Part shown: positions 34,867 to 47,400 of the stretch, piece after piece
Layout of the letters: the number at the start of each line of letters is the position of its first letter
Numbering within the stretch: position 1 is the first letter of the stretch
Assembly (NCBI GenBank): GCA_928212115.1
Contig: CAKMRJ010001112.1
Coordinates: 411,011,873 to 411,075,872, forward strand
Length of the DNA: 64,000 nt
Origin: Lactuca virosa
Lineage: Eukaryota; Streptophyta; Magnoliopsida; Asterales; Asteraceae
Direction: 5' to 3'
Position numbers and translations under genes: made by a program
Notes under the pieces: generated by a model
What the model saw: only the letters and a program-made list of their open reading frames with translations
The model's database searches: none
Told to the model about the DNA's origin: nothing

Positions 34867-36866
34867 TGTAACACCCAAAAATTCAAACCAATTTAAACTT
34901 TTAAAAACATTTCAAACCATTAAAAATCATTACAACTTTGTTTTCAAAATGTATAATATCAGAGTTTTCCCAGAAACATAGACAAAACATGAGGAGCTGT
35001 ACGATCACGCCTTCGCCTTGCCGCGATCCACTGATGTACCTGAAACAATAAACTGAAACTATAAGCCCGAGAGCTTAGTGAGTTCCCCCAAAATACCCAT
35101 ACCCGAAACAATGCACATAGAATCATAACAGCATACTATGGGTCCAATCAACCATCGGGTTGGAATACCCCAGGCCCACAACCAACAGGTTGGATTGCCA
35201 ACACACTATGGGTCCAATCAACCATCAGGTTGGAATACTCCAGGCCCACAACCAACAGGTTGGAATGCCCACATACTCTGAGTCCAATCATCCTCAAGAT
35301 GGAATACTCATGGCCCACAACCTACAGGTTGGAATGCCCAGGTCTATTGGCCTTCGCACCAAGCAGATCAGCCTCAACCGCCAAAGAAACATGTGCACAT
35401 ATAATAGATAATCACATAACAGTCTATAGACAATACTTGATCTAATGGATCTTACCACATAGCACATAACACCATCATATCTACCAGGATGCCAATCTAA
35501 CAGATCTTACCACATATCATATAATATTATCCTACCCTCTAGGATACCGATCTAACAGATCATACTAGCATAACATAACCATATAATAATCCAAAGGGCC
35601 GGCCTTGGTGCCTTAGACCCTTGAGTATAGTGAGGAAAACGCACCTTGCAATTGTCGTCTGAAACTAGAAAGCTCAACTCCCGGATCACCAACACGAACT
35701 CCACCACCTATAGTTACCATAAAACCCTTTTTCATAAATCTCCAAATTACCAGAATACCCTCAGAAGTCAACTGGTCAGCTCTTGGTCAAAGTCAAAGTC
35801 CACAGTCAAAGTCAACAGTCCATGTTGACTCGACTCGTCGAGTGCAGTTCACCGACTCGTCGAGTCCTTCCTAAACTCGAGAAGTCGTGAAATCCTTGAT
35901 TGGCTCGTCGAGTTCCCCTTTAACTCGCCGAGTTCATACGTGTCCAAGAATTGGGAGAAACCCTAGCCGACTCGCCGAGTCTTCGAACGACTCGCCGAGT
36001 TCAAGGCAATCTTCAACGGACTCGCCGAGTTTGTTCATCAACTCGACGAGTTCACGACCATCTTCATATGACTCGCTGAGTTGACTATGCAACTCGCCGA
36101 GTCCTTGCAGACCTTCATCCATGCAGACACTTTTTAAGCAATGTCAAGGTTCCAGATTACAGATCCAAGCTTCTAAGGCATGTTTAACACGTAAAGTTGC
36201 AAACTTTACACACATGCAAGGCCCTAAAGGCTCTAAATGACCAATCTAAGCTTCTAATGGAGCTTTACACCATAGGAGAGTCTCATCCTTGCAAAAGCTG
36301 GAAACTTTATGGACTTAGGACTCAAAAGAGGTTCAGATATGAAGTTTCAACTTCGGATCTAGCTCCCATACCAAAATCCCTTCATGAATAACTAAAGAAA
36401 GCCCTAGTTTCACATATGAATGATTCTTAGAAGAAAAGAGGTTAAGGTAACAGCTGGTTACCTCCAAAACGTGCCCAAACTGAAGTAGACTCTGGATCCA
36501 CACTGAAATCTTGATGCTAGCCTCTTGATCTACAAGTTTCCTTCACAAAAGTCACTCCCCAAATCTCCAAAACACTCTCCAAGCTCTCACTCACAGCAAT
36601 TAGGGTTTCTGGGTCTCAAGAGGGTGATAGAGGACAGTGGGAGGCGCTAATGGTCCAATATATAGGGTGCAAAAACCCTGAAAATTAGGGTTTCCACTGC
36701 CAGCTCCTACTCGTCGAGTCCCTCATGCCGACTCGACGAGTCATTCATTAATTGACGTGTCCTGGCCCGCTGCTACTCGACGAGTCAAGCGCCAACTCGT
36801 CGAGTAGACCTTAGACATGAAGTCTAAATGTAAAAATTAATAATACCTGATGGTTGGGATGTTACA
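34867..36866 (-). repeat. Solo LTR of a Gypsy family, minus orientation
   Basis: 2000 bp from TGTAACACCC to GGGATGTTACA with flanks TGTTC (34862-34866) and AGTTC (36867-36871), a 5-bp duplication with one change. Orientation is set by a minus TATA box (CCCTATATATTGG, 36655-36667) followed downstream by exon-like leader text. No PBS, PPT or coding region is present, so it arose by LTR-LTR recombination or from a partial copy. It contains a 70-bp tandem repeat (35136-35345) and two clusters of ACTCGCCGAGT/ACTCGTCGAGT palindromes (35825-36110 and 36705-36805). Confidence 0.85.
35136..35345 (-). repeat. 70-bp tandem repeat within the solo LTR
   Basis: Three copies, starting at 35136, 35206 and 35276 (CTATGGGTCCAATCAACC, third copy more diverged). 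The open frames across it on the plus strand are repeat translation only. Confidence 0.85.
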
Positions 36867-37009
36867 AGTTCTCATTGGAATTCGTCGAGTTCATCCAACT
36901 CCTCGAGTTCTCAATGGAACTCGTCGAGTTCATCAGACACAAAGCCCAAAAAATGATTTTAAAGCGTGAATGAACATACAAGGCATCAATACAATCGAAA
37001 CCAAACAAA
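36867..37009 (-). other. Copia-2 leader, PBS-proximal part
   Basis: Continues the leader after the solo LTR. It has several GAACTCGTCGAGTTC-like palindromes (36880-36935), in the same position as the cluster in the Copia-1 leader at 6960-7045. Confidence 0.75.
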
Positions 37010-37022
37010 GCTCTGATACCAC
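37010..37022 (-). other. Primer binding site of Copia-2
   Basis: Minus strand GTGGTATCAGAGC directly inside the 5' LTR, tRNA-Met type. Confidence 0.92.
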
Positions 37023-37802
37023 TGATGGGTTTGATCCAAAAGAACATCCCATGTGCTCATGCAAACCCTAATGCTTGGATCTAGGTTTCTCTATTATACA
37101 TGCAATTCATCCAAGACTTACAAACCCTAGATCTAGTGTATATATTTCGAAATTAACATAACAAAACAGATCTAGATGTTTACCTCTTATTCAAAGCTTG
37201 AATCTTCTTGTCCTTTGAGGTTAGAGTCACAAATGTCACTCCTCTAATGTCTTACAAACACCACAAGCAAGAGGATGATCTTGGAGAGAGGTTGGAGGCT
37301 ATAGAATTCGGATCTAGTACTCTTAAAAATAGGGTTAGCCGATTTCTGAAGCCTAAGGGGTCTATTTATACTTGTGCTGCTAGGGTTTCAGTCAAAACGC
37401 TAATTGGATAGCTTAGGCCTTAAGCAGTCCACATAACCTTCCAGAATAAAGGCCTTGGACGAAATTTAGATGGGCTCCCACTCTAATTTCGTCCACCCCT
37501 TAATTCCATAAGGATTCTCAGCCCAAATCAACTATCACACAATTGACAGTTCCAGTCCCTTTATTTAATTAATCTCTTTTAGCCACAAAATTAATTCTTA
37601 ATTAATTCTTGTCTAATATTAATTAACTATATGGTTTCTCCTTTAATATATTATTCATATAACATATTAATAAATCATAATAACCTCTTTATTCATAAAT
37701 CATCCTATCATGTTGCTTTGGTGAAGGCAACCCAAAAGGACCATGCACAACCGGGTCAAATACTTACCAAATGTAGTTACGGGCTTAAACACTAATCCAA
37801 CA
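37023..37802 (-). repeat. Copia-2 5' LTR
   Basis: 780 bp, paired with 27022-27802. A minus TATA box (TATAAATA) lies at 37363-37370. Confidence 0.95.
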
Positions 37803-37807
37803 AAAAT

Positions 37808-38462
37808 CTGGGAGAACAAGCATATGGGACGACAGAATTCAGGGCCATCCAAGAAACCACAGACAGTAGCAGTCCATTCTGCTACCGCAGCAGCAGCACC
37901 AGCCCCAACCGCCCCGACCTCAACCACACTAGCGCCAACAAAGTCATACACGGGTTCCAATCCAAAATGTGACAAGTGTAACTATCACCACTATGGGGCA
38001 TGCAAGGACTTCCAATGCACCAATTGCAATCGAAAAGGACAGACTGTCCGGTATTGCAAGATGCCCCCGCAACAAAACAAGCAGCCCAATGACAACAACG
38101 TCGGAGCCAGCCGCGCATGTTACGGATGCGGGGAAACCGGTCATTTTAAACGCAATTGCCCCAAGAACAACAATCAGAACGCTAGAAGGGTCCTAACCAT
38201 GGGGCAAGGAGAGGCGGTACAAGATCCAACAGTGGTGACTGGTACGTTTCCCCTCAACAACTCTTATGCGTGTGTTTTATTCGATAGCGGTGCTGAGCGA
38301 AGCTTCGTAAGTCACGGATTCAAACACCTACTCAATCAAAATCCCCACAAATTGAACGAAACTTTTACGGTCGAATTGGCCAATGGTAAAATAGAATCAA
38401 CCAACGATATCTACGTAGGGTGCACATTAACATTAAATAATCACTCCTTCCCAATCAGTTAG
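37808..38462 (+). pseudogene. Gypsy-2 gag C-terminus and protease
   Basis: Resumes gag after Copia-2 (WENKHMGRQNSGPSKKP). There are two zinc knuckles near 38000-38160. The first, CTNCNRKGQTVRYC, has Gln in place of His; the second, CYGCGETGHFKRNC, is intact. The aspartic protease motif LFDSGAERSFVS is near 38278-38310. A TAG at 38460-38462 interrupts the gag-pol frame before the sequence continues at 38463. Confidence 0.9.
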
Positions 38463-41400
38463 ATGCATGTTAATATTAGGAGCTTTGATGTGATTGTTGG
38501 CATGGATTGGTTAAGCTCCCACCATGCTGAAATTATGTGTCACGAGAAGGCCGTTCGCCTTCACCTACCCAATGATGAAACCCTAATAGTTTATGGCGAT
38601 AAACCCGGCTCAAACCTCCGATTCATTTCTTGTATCCAAGCACAAAAGTGCTTGCATAAAAAGAATCACGCCTTTCTGGCTCATGTCGTGGATAAAGCAA
38701 AGGAGGAGAAAAACATAAACGATATTCCAGAAGTACGTGACTTTCCTGACGTATTTCCCAAGGATTTACCAGGAGTACCTCCCGAGCGCCAAGTCGAGTT
38801 CCGAATCGATCTCGTACCTGGAGCCACTCCAATCGCTAAATCATCCTACAGGTTAGCTCCTGCCGAGATGCAAGACTTATCTAGTCAACTAAGCGAACTT
38901 CTCAACAAAGGATTCATTAGGCCGAGCTTTTCACCTTGGGGAGCTCCGGTCCTGTTTGTCAAAAAGAAAGACGGATCTTTCAGAATGTGTATCGATTACT
39001 GAGAGTTAAACAAGCTTACAGTCCAAAATCGATACCCACTCCCTCGAATCGATGATCTATTCGACCAGCTCCAAGGAGCCAGCTACTTTTCCAAGATAGA
39101 TCTGAGGTCCGGATACCACCAACTAAGAGTCCGAGAGGAGGATGTCCCAAAGAATGCTTTTCCGAACCCGTTATGGGCATTTCGAATTTGTAGTCATGCC
39201 TTTTGGTCTCACAAATGCACCAGCAGCTTTTATGGACCTGATGAACTGAGTCTGTCGGCCGTTTCTCGACAACTTCATGATTGTTTTTATCGATGATATA
39301 CTTGTGTACTCTAAGAGTAAGGAAGAGCACAACCAGCACTTAGACAGATTTTGAGAACACTGAGAACAGAGAGGCTTTACGCAAAGTTCTCCAAATGCGA
39401 ATTCTGGATTTGTATAGTGGAATTTTTGGGTCATATAGTCAATGAAAAGGGAATACACGTGGACCCTACCAAGATCAAGGCTATTGAGGGATTGACAACC
39501 CCAAGAACCCCAACAGAAATCCGAAAATTTTTGGGCCTCGCTGGTTATTACCGAAGGTTCATCCAAAATTTTTCCAAAATCGCCAAGCCTCTCACCACTC
39601 TCACCCAGAAGGGCGTATCTTTCCATTGGAATGAAAAACAAGAAGCTGCTTTCCAAACCCTGAAACAAGCCCTCTGCAGCACTCCAGTGCTATCTTTGCC
39701 AGAAGGAACGGAGGACTTCGTAGTATATTGTGATGCTTCTAATCAAGGGTTAGGTTGTGTGCTTATGCAATGCGGAAAGGTGATAGCCTACGCATCAATA
39801 CAACTAAAGACCCATGAAGTAAACTACGCCACTCACGATCTCGATCTGGGAGCTGTGGTATTTGCTTTAAAGATTTGGAGGCACTACCTATATGGTACAA
39901 AGTGCACCATCTTCACCGACCATAAGAGCCTCCAGCACATCCTGAATCAAAAGGAATTGAACATGAGGCAACGAAGGTGGGTCGAACTGCTAAACGACTA
40001 CGAGTGCGAAATCAAGTACCATCCAGGCAAAGAGAATGTGGTAGCCGATGCCTTAAGTCGAAAGGAATACTCAGGTCGCCAAGTAAAGACGATGACAATG
40101 ACCGTCCATTCCCATCTATCCTCACAAATCAAGGAGGCTCAGCGGGAAGCCTTGAAGCCAGAAAACGTCGCCAATGAGGCATTGCGCGGAATGGAAAAGA
40201 ATCTGACGGTCAAAGAAGACGGAGCCTATTATCTTATGGACAGAATCTGGACACCGAGGTTCGGTGGATTTCGGGACGTGATAATGAATGAGGCTCACAA
40301 AACAAGGTACTCTATCAATCCGGGTTCCGACAAGATGTACCTGGATATCAAACAACATTATTGGTGGCTGAATATGAAAGCGGAGATTGCCACTTACGTA
40401 GGCAAGTGCCTCACTTAAGCTAAGGTTAAAGTGGAGTATCAGAAGCCCTTGGGTCTACTTCAACAACCCAAAATACCCGCGTGGAAATGGGGAAGGATCA
40501 CAATGGATTTTATAACCAAATTACCCAAGACGGCAGACGGTCTGGATGCTATTTGGGTGATCGTTGACCGATTAACAAAATCCGCCCATTTCCTGCCAAT
40601 AAAGGAGACGTACAAAATGGAAAGGCTAACGCGGATATACCTGAAGGAGGTGGTGAGGCTTCATGGAGTCCCCATATCTATCATCTCGGATCGGGATAGC
40701 AGATTCACCTCTCTTTTTTGGCAGTCGCTCCAGAAAGCATTGGGGACCCGACTGGATATGAGCACTGCCTACCACCCTCAGACTGATGGCCAAAGCGAGC
40801 GAACTATTCAAACCATAGAAGACATGCTCCGAGCATGTGTAATAGATTTTGGCAAAGCCTGGGATACCCACCTGCCCCTAGTTGAGTTTTCATATAACAA
40901 CAACTATCACACGAGCATAGGAGTCGCTCCCTTCGAGGCCTTGTATGGACGGAAGTGCAGATCGCCCCTCTGTTGGGCTGAAGTGGGTGACACACAGCTG
41001 GTAAAAGGGCAATCGCCAAACAGAACTCTCACGGGACCCGAAATCATACGAGAAACTACAGAGAAGATAATCCAAATCAAAGCCCGACTCCAAGCATCAC
41101 GTGACCGACAAAAGAGTTACGCTGAAAAACGACGAAAACCCCTGGAATTCTAAGTCGGAGATCGTGTGTTATTGAAGGTCTCTCCCTGGAAAGGGATGAT
41201 CCGTTTTGGGAAACGGTGAAAATTAAACCCGCGATACATTGGACCGTTCGAGATCCTTGCCCGAATTGGTCCGGTGGCCTATAAGCTGCAGCTACCCTCG
41301 GAGCTCAGCAACGTACACCTCGTGTTCCACGTATCAAATTTGAAAAGATGCTTATCAGGTGAAACCCTTGTTATTCCTCTAGAAGAGATTGAGATAAACG

Positions 41401-41579
41401 AGAATCTCCTGTTCATCGAAGAACCAGTCGAGATAATAGATAGGGAAGTGAAGCGCACAAAACATAGTCGCATTCAGATTGTGAAGGTTCGATGGAACGC
41501 TAAGCACGGACCGGAATTCACTTGGGAACGCGAAGACCAGATGAAGCAGAAGTACCCTCACCTATTCTCGCGTTCATGA
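38463..41579 (+). pseudogene. Gypsy-2 pol (RT, RNase H, integrase, chromodomain-like tail)
   Basis: RT begins after DVIVGMDWLSSHHA with LNKGFIRPSFSPWGAPVLF and MCIDY (38900-39000). The catalytic FIDDILVYSKSK is near 39290-39320. RNase H reads VVYCDASNQGLGCVLM (39715-39770) and KENVVADALSRKEYSGR. Integrase has MDFITKLPKT, IISDRDSRFTSLF and QTDGQSERT (40505-40805), carrying D,D,E. The tail ends VRWNAKHGPEFTWEREDQMK (41490-41550), a chromodomain-like module expected to guide integration. Breaks: TGA at 39000 and 39247 where the family has Arg, TAA near 40416 and 41152, TGA near 41217, and frameshifts near 39150 and 39345. Non-functional. Probably Tekay/Del-like. Confidence 0.92.
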
Positions 41580-41631
41580 CCCTAATTTTCAAAAGAATTT
41601 CGGGACGAAATTCCCTCTAACGGGGGGATGA
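41580..41631 (+). other. Gypsy-2 3' UTR and polypurine tract
   Basis: Short UTR, then the tract ACGGGGGGATGA directly before the LTR, as in Gypsy-1. Confidence 0.85.
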
Positions 41632-44286
41632 TGTCACAACTAGCATTTTTAGCTAGGAAATTTTGCTCTCATGTAAGCATCAGTTATTGTAAGGCTTGTA
41701 TCAACGCATTAAAATTTACATTATGATTTCTAGTTAATCGGGTGTTGTTATAATGCAAAGCATATATGCCTCTAAATCTCTCCCACATCTCTCTATGTAT
41801 CTCAAATCTCTCCCAAATCTCTCTATGTATCTCAAATCTTCCTATGAAGTTTTCTTACTCGAAACCAACTTAAAACGAAAGGAGAAAACTTGAAGGAGCA
41901 AGCCCAGTTCGGAATCCCTTAGGTGGCTTCGAACCCTCCCACCCGGACAATCTCGCTCCGGAACTTCCTCCTGTTCGGAACCTCCTGTTGACTCCGGAAG
42001 GCCTCACATACTTCGGAAGGCTTCGCCTCGGACAAACTCGCATGATCCGGACCGAGCCCTCTCAGAAGATCAGCCCATCCGGAAGCTGTTGTTCGACTCC
42101 AGATTCTAAGAAGGACTTCAGAACTAATTGACCTGACTTCGGAATTTAAGGATTCACTCCGGAAGCTCTTGAACCCACTCCAGAATTTGTGAAGTGGATC
42201 CGAAACTCACTATTTGGCTCCAGATTTTAGGCCATTTCAGAACTTTTCCTCATCTTAAGGTATTTTGACGTCGGAAATCACACCAAACTCGTATTTTTCA
42301 TAACTTAGACCCCTTAAACCCTTATTTTATGCCAAATTTGAATATTTAAAACATATTTACATAAAATAATAATTCCTATTTGTAGAACTATTATATTAAA
42401 TCATAAAGTGATAAGGGGGTTTGACTTTATGATTTGATGTGAACCCCCATTTCCCATGCAAATCCCAATTAACCACAAAATAACCATAGGAAACAAGACC
42501 TTGCCCACCAGTACTCCAAGCAAGTGTCAAGTCACCCCTTATCCTCTCTATTTACAAACGTGAACCACCTTTCCCATATTCCACTTCTCACATCCATAAT
42601 CTGTGAACTCCTAAGTGTGCTCTCAAACTCCCTCAAGCTTTAAGTCTTATTCCTTCAAAGCAATTCCTAGATTCTTGTAAGTATCTCCTTTTCTTGATTT
42701 GTGATTCTCCACATTATCCTGTAGAATTCATTATATTTACACATAAAAATTATGGATACATATTCTTAGGAAATTCTAAAGTTCAAAGAGTTGTCAACCC
42801 TTCAAGTGTTAGAACTTGGAAACTCCTTAGCACCTCTTCAAATCATCCAACAAGCTAAACCAAGGTGAGCTTCATACCCCTACTTTTTTCGAGATTTTTA
42901 TTGTTTTTGGGGGAGAATGCAAGTCAAAACCTTGTTTTAGACCTTCATTTACTTTCTTATTATGCTTGTATGCTAAGTTATATGTACAAAAACTATGAAG
43001 ACTCCTAGAACTCGAAAACTTAAGCAAGCCTCAAGAACTTGAAGCTTATTTCGCAACTTATGTATAAGAAATAAGAAATAGAAGGTTACAAAAATACAAG
43101 TTACAAATTTTTATGACAAAAATCCTAAGTATTTACGTCAAAAATTGCTTAAACAAGTATTTTGGAGAAAATGGACCACTTTCAAGAAATCACATGGCTT
43201 TGAGCCACCTTTTGACAAATATGAGCCTTATTTGATAAATTATAAATTGAAGGACCATTTGGCCAACATCAAGAATATTGGATCATTTTGACAAGCCTGG
43301 TTTACAAAGGAATATTTTCAATAAACGAAAACTAAATATCTAGTCAACAAGTACATCCTTGTTATTTATGTAATAAATAATGGATTACAACGATTTGCTC
43401 AAAAATCTGTTAGTATTCTAGTCAGACGAATCTTCACAGTACCTATATATGTAAATAATAGTGTACGCTTAAAGTCCTGTAAGAGTTATAACCAGAGTCT
43501 CCTGGAGGGGGAGCGGGAATTTGTGTATAGATCTATACGGGGTTGACACCCCGCACCTTTGCTGTTCGCTACAGCTAGACCGGCCAGTCTAGGGTGACAA
43601 ATGTCTTAAACAAAACCGACGCCTGAAGAACGTCAGAATGGACACCCCGTCATATTAGTATGGTTATAACGACTAACTACGAATATAATAGTCTATATTT
43701 AGTAATTGTTTATAGATTTCACCTTTCGGTTATAACTAACGATTGTCCGTATACATTAAACGAAGCTTTTACCACACTAGCCCTAGGGTTTTAGTACCAC
43801 CATTTTTATACATCAGAAAATATAGGATTTTCTGGGGGAAAACGATTTTATATGATTACGAAGACGATAAACTAAAACACACATGCAACCATACTCGATT
43901 GGAAAGAAGACTTACAACTACTTTGATAAGAAAATATGGGATTTTCTGGTTTTCTAACTATCACAAATTTTTATACAAAATGCTTATGAAATCACCAACA
44001 TATTTTATGTTGACGCTTTTCAAACGACTTGTATTATCAGGAAATCAACAAGCAGGTTAAAGGAACGGGGAACCAAGTTTATCTTGATGTAGTTTGATAT
44101 GTACTTAATGTTGTCTCTTTTGTGTAATTCAAGAACATGAACAAGATGTAAAAAATTGTAAGCTTGTTATCTCGATGTATGATGTTTGGATTTGCTATGT
44201 TTCAATTATATTCAATTGTTATGATACTGCACAATGCCGTCACCCGCCTCCGGACGTTTCCGCCGTTCTGGTCCGGGGGTGTGACT
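41632..44286 (+). repeat. Gypsy-2 3' LTR
   Basis: 2655 bp, paired with 22191-24840. The last base is T instead of the expected A (GGTGTGACT), a terminal mutation. The following ACCAC at 44287-44291 matches the left flank exactly and confirms the border. Confidence 0.95.
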
Positions 44287-44291
44287 ACCAC

Positions 44292-44495
44292 CATCACTTC
44301 ATCTTTGCTTCAGGTAACACCAATTCAGCTTCAACAACGATGATGTCCTACCCCGGGTTTCCGGCAATGACCACTAACAACTGCACCATCATCGCATGTT
44401 GTCGTTCAAAAAATCCTAAGGCATTGTTTCCACCAATACAAACCTCAAAGTTCGTGTTCTTCATATTTAGTCTGCTTTTCCATCGTAATTATTAA
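44292..44495 (+). pseudogene. 3' part of the possible host frame split by Gypsy-2
   Basis: In phase with 22110-22190 once the element and one ACCAC copy are removed. It reads HHFIFASGNTNSASTTMM... to a stop at 44493-44495. A CAG/GTAAC splice-donor-like site at about 44312-44318 could alternatively end a short first exon. No domain recognised. Confidence 0.4.
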
Positions 44496-47400
44496 ATAAT
44501 GATATTTTTTTGGTAAAATTGTCGTAGGGTTTTGAATATGCATGGGCATTGAAGATTTTCTGTTGAAAAAAGGCATGGGTGAGATCGATGAAGAGGATCT
44601 CCTAAGTAGGTTACGTTCTTTGTCTCTATATCTCTCTCTCACATTCTCCCACCGCACCACTACCATGACGACTGCACTGCCATCACACATCGTATTTGTC
44701 CTAACATTGTTATTTTTGTGTTGCTTTATATGTATTTGTTGTAATGCCAAAGAGAAACACAAATAACTTGGATACAAGTTTCACTAATCCACAAATATAG
44801 CACATGTATGTGTTTTTATCTCTTTTATGATCGTCTACAAGTTTGGTGTCTTTTGATCAACATAGGGGTTTGCATATTTACTTACCATACTTTCCATAAT
44901 AGAATCTCACCATTGATCTGTTGTGAAATTTTTTGGAATGGTGTTGATTTATCTCAAACTTCATGCATTAAAGAAAAGCTACCATAGAAACCCAGAAAGG
45001 GAACTATCTTTATGACCAACATAGTTCTTAGACACCATTAATGGATATGGGTTTTTAGATCAGCAATGTATGACTCAATGTGCGACTTCGGCTTCATGAA
45101 AAAACCCACTGGAGTTTATTATGGCCATGAGGTAAATCTATATTTTTATTATATACATGAGACTTTTTTTGTAAATTATCTATTGGAGAGACTTTCTCCT
45201 GGTTTACATGATATTAGTAACAGTAATTACATCAAACTGCAGTTCAATAGAAAAACTCATGGCAATATTGACATAGGATGGGTTGAGTCTCGATGCATTA
45301 GCTTCCCATGCAACAAAAGGGTTGAGGCCACATATAGAGGGTATGTTTTATATGTAACTAAATGAATTATTAATTTTGTGAGTGTTGGAGATTTGTGTTA
45401 TAAAACGTTTTCCACTGCTTTTTTTTTACAATTTAAATTTTATTTTCTAATACTTAGATGGGCATGATAGATATGGAATATGCAGTACTAGCTAATGAAG
45501 AAACTGATATTAAGGATTTGAGTTACTCCTGAAGCATCATCATAACATCATCTGCTCGATTTCTTTTGTAGTGTTGTATTTCATAATACAAGCACAATAC
45601 TTAGTGATGGAAATGACACGGTTGTATGGGTATCATATTTTCATTTATTATTATTAAATACAATGTGATGTGATTGATTAGCAGGTTGCGCCCTATCTTC
45701 TATTTTATCTCCCATAGATCTCTATTTTTAAAGATGAGTTGGTTTTAAAGTTGATTGTTTTAAACACTAATGGCTAAATAAATTCCAGACATTAGGTTAT
45801 GAATACATGCATTTGGGAATGTTTTGGTTTATTTGATTGGTTTGTTCAAATGGCAAGATGCTATAAGGACCATTCCCTACCACTTTTTGTCCGTTCTTAT
45901 GATAGGTTTCAACATAATGCATATTTATCATACAATTTTCTGATTTCACGTCCAAACTTTTCTGTTGAACCTACGCAATGCCCCTTTATGTCTATATGGA
46001 TGTGGAGTAAGAGGACTAACTTTTAAATTAACAGTTTCTTACTTTAACAATTTTTTCATATAAAAGTCAAAAAACTAAAAGAAAATGTATTATGTCATTA
46101 TCATTCTTTTGGGCTTTGTTATTTTTATAAATTTAACAGCTTGGCGGTTGATGTTGATGATTACTGACAAGTTAGTATAATTTTGTTGGATTTTTTGATA
46201 CGTTTGATAGAAGTTTCCTTTAAGGATTTAATGGATGTTGTCTTTATTTGAAGTCTTGAATCTTGATCCGGTTTGAAAGTTGCCATGGAAGGTTTAGAAC
46301 CTAGGTAAACATGAATAGTTTATATTGTAAAAAATTAAATTTTTTTATCAGTTTTTGGAACAAGAGTTAAGAAAAACAGTTGTATGTTGATCAAGAGCAT
46401 AATTTTTAGAAAACGACATAATGGTCTTTTTTTGGTTAGTATTACTATTAAAAATGGCAAGTTTGGTCTTATGCCTCTGGAGTGGTTTCGTTGGAAAAGG
46501 ATAGGAAAAAACAGAAGAAATGAGAGGTCTATTAAGGGTGGTTGTATGTTCTGGTGTAGAAGTATGAATAAAGGGTAAATTGGTCTCTTTTTGGTTTATG
46601 TTGCAAGCTATAAGTTTGCTAATGGTTTTATGGTTCTGGGTTGGTTTCGCTGAAAAAAGAAAGACAGCAAAAGAAGGAATAAGGAATGAGGGGAAAATTA
46701 AAGGGCAATTTCGTCTTAACTTGTTAATCTTGTACTATTGACAATGTCATGTGGAGAAAAATTACTTGTTTTGTTCGAATTAGTATAAGTAAGATTGAAG
46801 GGTATTGCCTGTTTTATTATTATTATTATTATTATTATTTATCATTATTATAAATTCAATACGGAAAGAACTTTGGATGAATGTTATGATTTATGTAGTC
46901 CAAATAAAGGCTTTATGTTGGGACTCATGGGTTATATACAATGGGTAAAACATAAAAGGAAGATTAAATTTGATGTTGCTAAGTGGAGTTGTACTTTATG
47001 CATGTTTTTAATTGCTAATTGGAAAATGAGGAAATTAGATTGGAAAGATAAAATTAGATGGTGGTTTTTTATTATATGTACCGGTCAAATGATGGGTACC
47101 ATGTGCTTACAGACTTTTAATAAGAGTTGGTTTTGGAGAAATAATTAGCAAACACAATGGAAGGTTGAAAGCCTCTTTTCATTTGTTATACGAAGTTGCA
47201 GTGGTGTTTTTGGAAATGGCAAAATCAATGTTTACTATGGCAAGAAGCTTCTGTCTTCAGAATTTTAATAAAAAACGAATTTACGTCTTTTATTCGTCTC
47301 AAATCATAAATTTTTAGTTTGTTTCTTTTATGTTTTTTTTTCATCAAAAAATATACAATAAAATGCAAAAGGATTCAAATCCCAAAAATAATTTGTTTAA

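Noticed and set aside
35160..35445. Two overlapping open frames of 71-83 codons
   Set aside because: They translate the 70-bp tandem repeat in the solo LTR, and the LTR is transcribed from the other strand.
34867..36866. Plus orientation for the solo LTR
   Set aside because: Its ends are near-palindromic and allow either reading, but the TATA box and leader-like sequence read only on the minus strand.
45066..45365. Small protein gene of 99 codons
   Set aside because: No domain, no splice or promoter support, and AT-rich background composition.
46795..47148. Protein gene of 117 codons
   Set aside because: It begins in a (TTA)n microsatellite giving poly-Ile, and nothing in it is recognisable.
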